Shown here one piece after another: positions 35,401 to 42,113 of a stretch of 64,000 nt of DNA. The notes beneath the pieces were generated by a model. That model did not search any database, had not been told where the DNA came from, and saw only the letters and a list, made by a program, of their open reading frames with translations. Source of the DNA: Bdellovibrio bacteriovorus (lineage in GTDB: Bacteria; Bdellovibrionota; Bdellovibrionia; Bdellovibrionales; Bdellovibrionaceae); contig NZ_LUKE01000001.1 in the NCBI RefSeq assembly GCF_001592735.1, positions 186,001 through 250,000 of the forward strand, read 5' to 3'. The translations under genes and the position numbers were made by a program. How positions within the stretch are numbered: position 1 is the first letter of the stretch; each line of letters opens with the position of its first letter.

Positions 35401-36936
35401 GCGTTTGGTGTCGGTGTTATAAATATGCAAACCCGACGCCGGAGAAGCAATGGCATTTCTTTGCGCCGTCGTCATTCGCGGCATCAAAACGCCCTTCGAA
35501 GTTGAAGAGACATCCAAAGCCGCAGAAGTATTCGGAGATGCTGTGCCTATACCCACATTTCCCGTGGCTTGGTAAATCAACGAGTTCGCTAAGGTGTTAG
35601 CACCGCTATAATACGGCACGTACCCGGCTGTTCCTGAACCTGACAAAGTCCCGCTCGGAAGATCACCAGAACTCAAACTCGCTGGCGCCCATTGAGAGCC
35701 ATTGTATTTTAAAACTTGATTATTCGTGGGCACGGTTGCTGACACGACAACCCCTTGCAATTTACCCACGACGGTTGCTGACTGGGTGCCCGCTACATCG
35801 CCACTTAAAGAGCCGCTAAAACCCGAAGCCGTGCCCGAAATATTTCCAGACACTTGAGAACCCGCAATCGCAATGTTCGTGCAAGTAAAACCACCCACAG
35901 GCGAAATAAACGTCAACGTCTGTGCCGCCGTGCATGTGGTCGGAAATTGAGAGTAATCAGGCTTACCAGCCATCACTCCACTGAGCCCCGAAATATCCGC
36001 GATCGCAAGCGTGTCATTAACCCAGTTGCCACCGCTGTACTTTAAAATATCTCCCGAAGACAGACCCGAGGTCATGACCGAAACATTTTTAATCTTATTA
36101 ACGCTGATATTCGAAGCCGTCCCGCTGACATCTCCCGCAAAAACAGTCGCTGGGCCTAACTTCGCATTGAAGGCCGTCCAGTCTCCTGAAGACAAATAAC
36201 CACCCTGCGTGGCGGAGGCCGCTTGAATAGTCAGATGCGGAGTCGAAGACTCCGTCCCCGCCGCCACCGAAAGCGGAGACGCTGCAGTCACTTCCGTCAC
36301 CGTGCCACCGCTAGCGCCAGAAACACCCGAACAACCAAATGTTTTGGTCGTGGCATTCCAAGTGAGAAACTGACCGCCACCACCGCAAGAGGTGTTGCTG
36401 TTGATTTCGCTTTTTAAGACAAAAGAATTTGCATCATGGGATCCCAGTTTTTGTGCTGAGAGTGAGTACCCCGCGAAAGGCACGGAGCGGATCATGGTGT
36501 TAGGAGAAATAGTCCTCCAGCCATTGCCATCATGAAATTGAACTTTTAACACACGGCCATCATCCGTCAAAGGACCGTAAGAACTTGAAGCCGCCGTACA
36601 TGTGTATCCCGAACAAAGACCGCAAGAAAAATTCGCAGAGTTATTAAAGGCATCTAAAACACTAAAGCTCCCCGACGTCGGCCAAGACACCGTGCCAGAG
36701 CCAATCGGAACATCAAAAACCCCTTTAGAGCCGATCATGTTATAACCGGTAACCTGTTCTTGATAAATTACGCAGGAGCCAGAGGGATTGGTGATTTGGA
36801 AAATAAAAGCGACGTTGTTATATTCGAGTGCGGTGCTATCACTTCTTAGGATGCGGCCTTGATAAGTTAACACGGCGGGGCTTGCTTGCACCCATTGACC
36901 CAAAAATGCCACAATCAAAATAATCCAAATACGCAT
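32407..36936 (-). CDS. Phage-tail-like fibre protein (mosaic adhesive trimer type), fibre 2
   Basis: A 1509-residue secreted fibre. ATG at 36936 gives the signal MRIWIILIVAFLGQWVQA; a TTG one codon earlier is possible. Order: the shared N-terminal module; SGTAS/SLSGD shaft repeats; GNVGIGT-type repeats; three copies of an SSTxKG(x)xP(R/S)MTxxQ block alternating with a C1q-like beta domain near residues 545-660 (RFQPVSAGKYLIIARHDGQG); a phage-tip-like domain around 1290 (LQNGWVNYENAFNPVGYYKD); and a final C-terminal tip ending CHAFITGYR. It appears assembled from swapped modules. It is coupled to the cysteine-rich partner at 31661. Confidence 0.88.
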   Translation of the reverse strand: MRIWIILIVAFLGQWVQASPAVLTYQGRILRSDSTALEYNNVAFIFQITNPSGSCVIYQEQVTGYNMIGSKGVFDVPIGSGTVSWPTSGSFSVLDAFNNSANFSCGLCSGYTCTAASSSYGPLTDDGRVLKVQFHDGNGWRTISPNTMIRSVPFAGYSLSAQKLGSHDANSFVLKSEINSNTSCGGGGQFLTWNATTKTFGCSGVSGASGGTVTEVTAASPLSVAAGTESSTPHLTIQAASATQGGYLSSGDWTAFNAKLGPATVFAGDVSGTASNISVNKIKNVSVMTSGLSSGDILKYSGGNWVNDTLAIADISGLSGVMAGKPDYSQFPTTCTAAQTLTFISPVGGFTCTNIAIAGSQVSGNISGTASGFSGSLSGDVAGTQSATVVGKLQGVVVSATVPTNNQVLKYNGSQWAPASLSSGDLPSGTLSGSGTAGYVPYYSGANTLANSLIYQATGNVGIGTASPNTSAALDVSSTSKGVLMPRMTTAQRNAIASPASGLHIYNTDTKRLEFFDGSNWSYSTANNIVRAKSSLSQSGSGVRSFNTKPFDSLNEFNLSTGRFQPVSAGKYLIIARHDGQGMAVGGHLFARVAKNGVLGDYNFTRSTSSSNAYVEVVTVLDLNGTSDYVEINYDISSGNTTSSEFIAYPLTAAGASSAGADNLGNHTLAQNLVTGSNWISSDGDNEGINISANGNVGVGKSSATVKLDVSGKVKADEFCLGSTCINTWPSGGGGMIDTAQINDGAVTQDKLATVSGLTAGTYGSSTSIPSITVDTKGRITAVTTNTVAALPAASGASGKFLKSNGTSWSGQDILFSDIKNSSGTSAFNIGACGADQTVAWSSLTDSFTCQAIGNLAAEKITSGTLDAARLPSSVTNALWTESSGNVYRTSGNVGIGTTSPTSKLTVSGVIESTSGGFKLPDGTIINDITDLGGATTSALYPGWPDAIVCVQNVDTAPKQPRIFHFAGNYSNSDNRLYYEIPGDEVNNRYLIFNSDKTWNSHLNAGDYVECLSKNISDFISEGKGRFFGNNIRAFAEDADHDTKIMLEKSPDEDRIRFDTAGAERMIIDNAGNVGIGTSTPTASALLDLSSTAKGFLPPRMTDAQKNAITSPATGLLIYNTTSNSMNVFNGSTWGDIGGVGGANSVGTTQLQNNSVTLDKIDFSSTSKGLGLPSMTTTQMNAISSPTAGMMVFNTTTGTTHVYTGSSWNEVGASGGFTLESWQTPTLQNGWVNYENAFNPVGYYKDPFGRVHIRGLVKSGTLSACIFTLPVGYRPANRELFDQIINANTQGRIDVTSDGCVLAYSSSSTWSALDGISFQSATGGAFSGNANPWSVNGQNTSYTNGNVGIGTTGPTEKLEVTGNIKVAGSGNGIKFPDGSVQTTASSTGPTWTSLGLTSLGTVSVTTTSEQAFDIPVAATTAREVLIYMRCRTGNAAVNAGADIRIYTKEGAAIYDNYLYAYSYAGQTSWSWNSSSFWLPKTSDNKVYIAFNASLGSTNATCHAFITGYR

Positions 36937-36958
36937 CAAAACGCTCCGTGTATATGTA

Positions 36959-36981
36959 ACCTATCGACAGATGCGATAGGT
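36959..36981 (-). other. Hairpin in fibre-2 leader
   Basis: ACCTATCG, loop ACAGATG, CGATAGGT: a perfect 8-bp stem, 23 bp upstream of the fibre-2 start and between it and the operator palindrome. It is not present in the other two fibre leaders. It may be an mRNA 5' stabiliser or a DNA-binding site. Confidence 0.5.
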
Positions 36982-37007
36982 CTCTGAATATCACTCTTAA
37001 TTTACTG

Positions 37008-37022
37008 TTCACAAAATGTGAC
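37008..37022. promoter_or_regulatory. TTCACA-AAA-TGTGAc palindrome upstream of fibre 2
   Basis: An inverted repeat with one outer mismatch; its centre is 79 bp upstream of the fibre-2 ATG. It is a member of the shared operator set. Confidence 0.65.
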
Positions 37023-37029
37023 AAGGTTC

Positions 37030-40000
37030 TTATTTACAAATCGAAGCCTTCGGATCTTTAGAGCACAAATACGCTTTGAGTCTTTCATTTTCAGCCTTCA
37101 CCGCAGCCAGTTCGCGATGAATATTTTTGCTGTCGTCAAACCAGCGATGGTAAAATTCTTTAATGGCATTGACGACCGCCCAGTGGATCGGATCCACGTT
37201 CAGCTCCAGATATCCGTCTTCGCGTTTATTCACAGCTTCAGGTATCACCTTTTGAACTTCTTGAGCGATAAATCCGGTCTTCACAAAATCCGAAGGCAAC
37301 CCCAACGCATTGTCTTTTTTGTAGTTATATAAAACCGTGTGCAGCTGCAATACTTCATCCAAGCCTCGGGGGTAATCCCCATGGATGTCTTTTAATCTTA
37401 AATCCGAAGCATTTGTCCAAGCCGTGCCTGTACTAAGACCTGCCGTGCCCACAACGTGAAGTTTGTAAGAAGGTGATGTCGTGCCAATTCCAACATTTCC
37501 AAAGCTGGGCTGTAAAACCAAAGGAGAAGTCCCAACACCGCTGGCCCACCCGGCAATCCACGAGTAAGCCCCAGTGTCATTTCCTCCCAGGTGAACGCCA
37601 TGCACATTGTCTTTGAATGAAGCTCCATCGATTGCTGCAGAGCCATTGCCACTCGCTCCGACAACATGAAGCCTTGTACTGGGATTTGTTACACCAATCC
37701 CTACGTGCCCCGTTGTCGTATCCACAGTAAGGTGATCGGTGATGGTCGCGCCCGAAGTATTTGGAGGAGCCGAGCTCAAGTTTATTTTATTCTGAGTCAT
37801 TCTAAGTGCCGTGCCACGCACCGTCGCATGGGTTGAGTTCCACTTAGTTCCATCCCAAGAGAGGTCCATAGCAAAATAGGGATATCCACTTGTTCCTAAG
37901 CCTTGGTAACCAAAAGATCCCGTCCTGATAATCGGAAATCCGCTGGAATCAAAAATGTGCAGATTCGTCGAGGGACTTGATGTTCCAATACCGACTTTTC
38001 CTGCCGAATAGAAAACATCAGATCCATTCGTGGTCCACTGCCCGGTAGAGCCACTTCCGCAACGATATTGAATACTGGTCGTCGCTGAGGAACCGTAATA
38101 CATATTATTGTTATAGTTATCGTCAGCGCTATAAGTCAGAGCTTTATTCGAAGAGTTCACTATTCTCCAACTGGCCGTCGTGGCTCCAGAGACCGTGTTC
38201 GTGATGGCTCCGAGAGAGTTTGCATGGACCCAACTGGCGCGAATGCCATTAAGTACGTACTCACATTGAGGATTAAAATCCGCCGTATCAGATAATGAAA
38301 GAGTGTTCCACGTCCCGCCAGCGCCGGAAGTAACAGCGGTGGTTTGTATCGATCCATCAGGAAACTTAAATCCGCCTGACGTGGACTCAATGACTCCAAC
38401 CACAGTTAACGGTGAAGCAGGATTAGTTGTACCTATGCCCACATTCCCCGTATTCCGGTACACATTCCCACTGGCTTGCGTCCAAAGAGCACTGGTCACA
38501 GAACTTGGTAAGCGAGCGGCATCCAAAGTTCCGGTAGTGATTTTATCTGCATCTAAGTTTCCGATCAGCTGGCAGCTGAATGAGTCCGTCAGAGAAGACC
38601 AAGCCACCGTTTGATTGGCTCCACAAGCCCCGATATTAAACGCTGAAGCGCCCGAAGAATTTTTAATATCACTGAAGCGAATATCTTGCCCCGACCACGA
38701 AGTGCCATCGGATTTTAAAAATTTACCAGATGCCGCAGAGGCTGCGGGCAAGGCGGCCACCGTGTTCGTTGTTACGGCTGTCACCCGACCTTTGTTATCC
38801 ACAGTAATACTAGGAATTGTCGTCGCATTGCCATAAGTGCCGGCCGTTAAGCCTGAGACGGTGGCAAGTTTATTTGAAGTGACTGCGCCATCCTGAATAT
38901 GAACTGTTGCCACGCTGTCATTGCCAAGAGATCCTGAGGCCGCCAAAGGTCCCCAGCTAGTGCCATTAAAGATATTCATCGCGTTGGTGGTGGTATTATA
39001 AACTATCAAGCCCGCAGCAGGAGACACAATCACATCACGCTGAGCTTGATTCATGCGAGGCACAAGCAGACCCTTATTAAAAGAAACTAAATCTAAGATG
39101 GCCGAAGGCGATGGCGTGGATGTTCCGATACCCACTTGACCATCATTTTTGATGCGCAAAATTTCCGAGCCCGTGCTCGCGAAATCTCCGTTATAATCCA
39201 CGGCGGTTCTAAAAGTGATATCCGCTGTTTCCGAGGCGAAGACCATCGCATTGTCGTCCACGGTGAATCCGCCGGTGTTGGAGCCTGTTTTTTCTAAAAT
39301 CACATGAGGGTTGTCATACGAGCGAATCACCAATGAAGCATTGGGATTTGAGACGTTGCTATGGGCTCCCCCGATAGAGACGCTGCCTCGCACATCTAAA
39401 AGACCTTCCGGGCTGGTGGTCCCAATACCCACTTGCCCCGCAGACTGAGACACCACCGAATCAGCCAACACATTAGCGGCGCTGTAATAGGGCAAACGGC
39501 CCGTAGTTCCTGATCCCGATAAGGTTCCGCTAGGAAGATCGCTCGATCCCAAAGTCGCCGGAGCCCACTGAGAGCCGTTGTATTTTAGAACCTGATTATT
39601 TGTGGGCGCTGTCGCTGATACCGCGACTCCTTGCAATTTGCCAACGACCGTCGCGGCTTGCGTGCCTGTCACATCTCCGCTTAAAGAGCCTGTGAATCCC
39701 GACGCCGTTCCAGAAATATTTCCTGATACTTGAGAGCCTGGAATTAATCCAGAAATATCCGCGGCCGAAAGACTGCCGTTCACCCAATTGCCACCGCTGT
39801 ATTTTAAAACATCGCCCGCAGAAACTCCTGAAATCGAAAGAGCCACGTTCTTCAATTTATCTACGCTTATCGCCGAAGCAGTTCCAGAAACATCCCCGGA
39901 AAACACCGTCGATGTTCCAATTTTATTATTAAACGTTGTCCAATCCGCGGCAGAAAGATATCCCGGCTGTGAACTCGAAGCAGGTTGAATTCTGATATTT

Positions 40001-40695
40001 GGTGTCGAGGATTCCGTTCCCACATCCACGATCAACGGCGAGGCCGCCGTCACTTGCATCACCGTCCCCCCACTTGAACCAGAAACCGCCGCGCATCCGA
40101 AGGTTTTAGTTGTGGCATTCCAGGTAAGGAATTGTCCCCCACTGCAAGAGGTATTGTTATTAACATCGTTTTTAAGAACAAATGAGTTGGCATCATGAGA
40201 ACCCAGTTTTTGCGACGCCAATGCATACCCGGCAAAAGGAACCGAGCGAATTGCGGTGTTCGGAGAAACACTTCGCCAGCCGTTGCCATCATGAAACTGA
40301 ACTTTTAAAACACGTCCATCCTCTGCCACGGGATTGTAAGACCCGGATCCCGCAACACAGTTATAACCTGAACACGCACCACAGGAAAAATTTGAAGCGT
40401 TATTAAAAGCATCCAGAACACCAAACCCACCCACCGCGGGCCAAGATATAGTTCCAGATCCGATCGGCACATCAAAGACCCCTTTTGTGCCCGCCATATT
40501 CACGCCGGTAACTTGCTCTTGATAAATCACGCACAGACCCGATGGATTCGTAATTTGGAAAATGAAAGCGACGTTAGAATGCTCAAGAGGTGTGCCATCA
40601 GATTTTAGAATACGGCCTTGATACGTGAGAGCCGAAGGACTTGAATAAGCCCACTGTGCCAGAAATGCTGATATCAAAACGATATATATATGCAT
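37030..40695 (-). CDS. Phage-tail-like fibre protein with peptidase S74 intramolecular chaperone, fibre 3
   Basis: A 1221-residue secreted fibre. ATG at 40695 gives signal MHIYIVLISAFLAQWAYS. Order: shared N-terminal module; shaft repeats; several GxVGIGTxxP repeats; an SFNKGLLVPRMNQAQRDVI block; and a long region nearly duplicated from fibre 2. The C-terminus is a peptidase S74 auto-processing chaperone: SDLRLK with Ser1097 and Lys1102 as the likely dyad, then FVKTGFIAQEVQKVIPEAV, and a coiled coil (ELAAVKAENERLKAYL). Cleavage before Ser1097 would release about 125 residues after trimer folding. No cysteine-rich partner follows. Phage endosialidase-type tail spikes mature this way. Confidence 0.9.
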   Translation of the reverse strand: MHIYIVLISAFLAQWAYSSPSALTYQGRILKSDGTPLEHSNVAFIFQITNPSGLCVIYQEQVTGVNMAGTKGVFDVPIGSGTISWPAVGGFGVLDAFNNASNFSCGACSGYNCVAGSGSYNPVAEDGRVLKVQFHDGNGWRSVSPNTAIRSVPFAGYALASQKLGSHDANSFVLKNDVNNNTSCSGGQFLTWNATTKTFGCAAVSGSSGGTVMQVTAASPLIVDVGTESSTPNIRIQPASSSQPGYLSAADWTTFNNKIGTSTVFSGDVSGTASAISVDKLKNVALSISGVSAGDVLKYSGGNWVNGSLSAADISGLIPGSQVSGNISGTASGFTGSLSGDVTGTQAATVVGKLQGVAVSATAPTNNQVLKYNGSQWAPATLGSSDLPSGTLSGSGTTGRLPYYSAANVLADSVVSQSAGQVGIGTTSPEGLLDVRGSVSIGGAHSNVSNPNASLVIRSYDNPHVILEKTGSNTGGFTVDDNAMVFASETADITFRTAVDYNGDFASTGSEILRIKNDGQVGIGTSTPSPSAILDLVSFNKGLLVPRMNQAQRDVIVSPAAGLIVYNTTTNAMNIFNGTSWGPLAASGSLGNDSVATVHIQDGAVTSNKLATVSGLTAGTYGNATTIPSITVDNKGRVTAVTTNTVAALPAASAASGKFLKSDGTSWSGQDIRFSDIKNSSGASAFNIGACGANQTVAWSSLTDSFSCQLIGNLDADKITTGTLDAARLPSSVTSALWTQASGNVYRNTGNVGIGTTNPASPLTVVGVIESTSGGFKFPDGSIQTTAVTSGAGGTWNTLSLSDTADFNPQCEYVLNGIRASWVHANSLGAITNTVSGATTASWRIVNSSNKALTYSADDNYNNNMYYGSSATTSIQYRCGSGSTGQWTTNGSDVFYSAGKVGIGTSSPSTNLHIFDSSGFPIIRTGSFGYQGLGTSGYPYFAMDLSWDGTKWNSTHATVRGTALRMTQNKINLSSAPPNTSGATITDHLTVDTTTGHVGIGVTNPSTRLHVVGASGNGSAAIDGASFKDNVHGVHLGGNDTGAYSWIAGWASGVGTSPLVLQPSFGNVGIGTTSPSYKLHVVGTAGLSTGTAWTNASDLRLKDIHGDYPRGLDEVLQLHTVLYNYKKDNALGLPSDFVKTGFIAQEVQKVIPEAVNKREDGYLELNVDPIHWAVVNAIKEFYHRWFDDSKNIHRELAAVKAENERLKAYLCSKDPKASICK

Positions 40696-40810
40696 CCAAA
40701 ACGCCCCGTGTATATGAACTTTTCGGCGCGAGATGTGAGAAACTAAAACGGAACATGCTATCAAACGCTCTGCTGGTAGCTAAAAGCGCTAGAGAGAAAT
40801 TTTGCAGACG

Positions 40811-40825
40811 TTCACAATGTGTGGA
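40811..40825. promoter_or_regulatory. TTCACA-ATG-TGTGgA palindrome between fibre 3 and TIGR02147 gene
   Basis: One mismatch in the inverted repeat. Its centre lies 85 bp upstream of the TIGR02147 ATG at 40903 and 123 bp from the fibre-3 start on the other strand. It could serve either gene or both. Confidence 0.55.
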
Positions 40826-40902
40826 CGTATTATTTTGAGCACTTGCAATTATTCTAGACCCACACAAGCGCTGAACTCTAACATACAAAAAAAGGATGTT
40901 AG

Positions 40903-41706
40903 ATGCCGCACGCACAAGAAAAACTGAACAAACCATTTTTTAAGGATTTCAATTCGGCGGCCGATTTTTTATTCGCAAAATACTTATTCTATCGGCAACA
41001 AGGACATTTTAGCCTTAGAAGACGCTGTATTGACGTCGGAAAATATACGCAAGCCTATGTGTCGCAAATCTTAAATAAGAAAAGAAATATTTCAGAAAAC
41101 AACTTACCGGCCCTGGCCGAAATATTTTTACTTTCCTCTGAAGAAGAAAAACAAATTTTAAAAAGCCTGAATCCCACGCAAGACGAGGCGTCTTCATTCA
41201 CCACCGAAGGAGCCCATCGTCGTATCGGTCGCCTTATCAAACATTGGTACTATCCATATATTTGGAGTGCTGCCAACTTAAAGAACTTCACTGATGATCC
41301 TCAAGTGATACAAAAAATGCTCTTAGGTTTGGTGCCGGCGCACAACATCGAAAAAGCCATTACGTATTTCCTATCCGAAGGCCTTTGGCGCAAAACCATG
41401 GGCGGCAAGGTGGTTCCGGATACTCATCAGCTTATTGACGAGAAAACTCCGGCCTACATTTCGGAACAGCTCCACAAAAAAGCTTTAGAAATAGTCGCTC
41501 AGAAAATCGAAACGCGCCAGACTCCCTTGCCTTATCTAAGTACAACCTTGTTGGCCGTTGATAGCCAAAAGCTTCAACTGATCCAAGAAAGATTAAACTC
41601 GCTGGAGCAAGAGTTGCGTCGCCTCAATGATCAGCCCTCCCCTGAAGCAAATAAACTTATCCAAGTCACTCTTCATATGGTCACCGTGGGGGAGACCGTT
41701 GAATAA
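40903..41706 (+). CDS. TIGR02147 family HTH regulator
   Basis: A 267-residue TIGR02147 protein: an N-terminal segment DFNSAADFLFAKYLFYRQQG, an HTH region (RCIDVGKYTQAYVSQILNKK) with NISENNLPALAEIFLL, and the C-terminal domain (RLIKHWYYPYIWSAANLKNF, DTHQLIDEKTPAYISEQLHK). An AAAAGGATG-rich leader precedes the start. It is divergent from fibre 3 with 207 bp between, so autoregulation and control of the fibres are plausible; the target is not demonstrated. Confidence 0.87.
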   Translation: MPHAQEKLNKPFFKDFNSAADFLFAKYLFYRQQGHFSLRRRCIDVGKYTQAYVSQILNKKRNISENNLPALAEIFLLSSEEEKQILKSLNPTQDEASSFTTEGAHRRIGRLIKHWYYPYIWSAANLKNFTDDPQVIQKMLLGLVPAHNIEKAITYFLSEGLWRKTMGGKVVPDTHQLIDEKTPAYISEQLHKKALEIVAQKIETRQTPLPYLSTTLLAVDSQKLQLIQERLNSLEQELRRLNDQPSPEANKLIQVTLHMVTVGETVE

Positions 41707-41755
41707 CACAAGATGATCAAAATGAACTGAACCTACCACCGCATCGGTTCTGCAG

Positions 41756-41792
41756 CGCCAAATAAAAACACAAATGCACTGTGGCGTTTTTT
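41756..41792 (+). terminator. Possible terminator of TIGR02147 gene
   Basis: CGCCA (41756-41760) can pair with TGGCG (41782-41786), followed by TTTTTTC. The 21-nt loop holds CACA/TGTG that could pair instead. This is a weaker structure than the other terminators in the window. Confidence 0.45.
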
Positions 41793-41890
41793 CTTAAGGC
41801 AAACAAAAGTCCCTATTTTCCATATTCCCGTGGGTCAAAAATCCACGAAATTTTGAATAAATTCATTCATCTCTAATTATTTCGATCTGA

Positions 41891-42068
41891 GGCTGTGCCA
41901 CCAAATTGCAATAGTGTCTGTCGTAACGAACTTCCTTGCGCTTCTGGAAGTCAAACACCCCGACCTCGACGTCTGTGGGTTCTTCAGAAGAGTCGCGGCG
42001 TCAGTGCCTTTTAATCCTTACATTCACTTCCCCCGGTCTAGGTTATCGCAAGTAACCTAGACCTCCCC
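41891..42068 (+). ncRNA. Candidate structured RNA region
   Basis: Between the TIGR02147 gene and the PqiA-like gene, the roughly 400-bp gap contains an ACTTCC/GGAAGT hairpin (41930-41951), possible closing pairs AGGC/GCCT with flanking complementarity, and a perfect 11-bp hairpin GGTCTAGGTTA/TAACCTAGACC (42035-42063), then a T8 tract near 42087. No protein-coding frame is credible. The strand is uncertain and no RNA family was recognised. A 6S-like RNA is one possibility but not established. Confidence 0.3.
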
Positions 42069-42113
42069 TCCCTTTCTCACCTATTTTTTTTGAGAACAAG
42101 CTGAAAAATGGGA

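Noticed and set aside
29400-40600. Regular short repeats that might be a CRISPR array or tandem-repeat DNA
   Set aside because: The repetition is at protein level (VGIGT, SGDVSGT units) inside continuous coding frames, with variable spacing and diverged DNA.
29348-40695. Possible prophage, because of tail-fibre-like and S74-spike-like genes
   Set aside because: No capsid, terminase, portal, tape-measure, lysis or integrase genes are nearby, and every fibre has a Sec signal peptide, which phage fibres do not need. Bdellovibrio surface fibres explain the data better.
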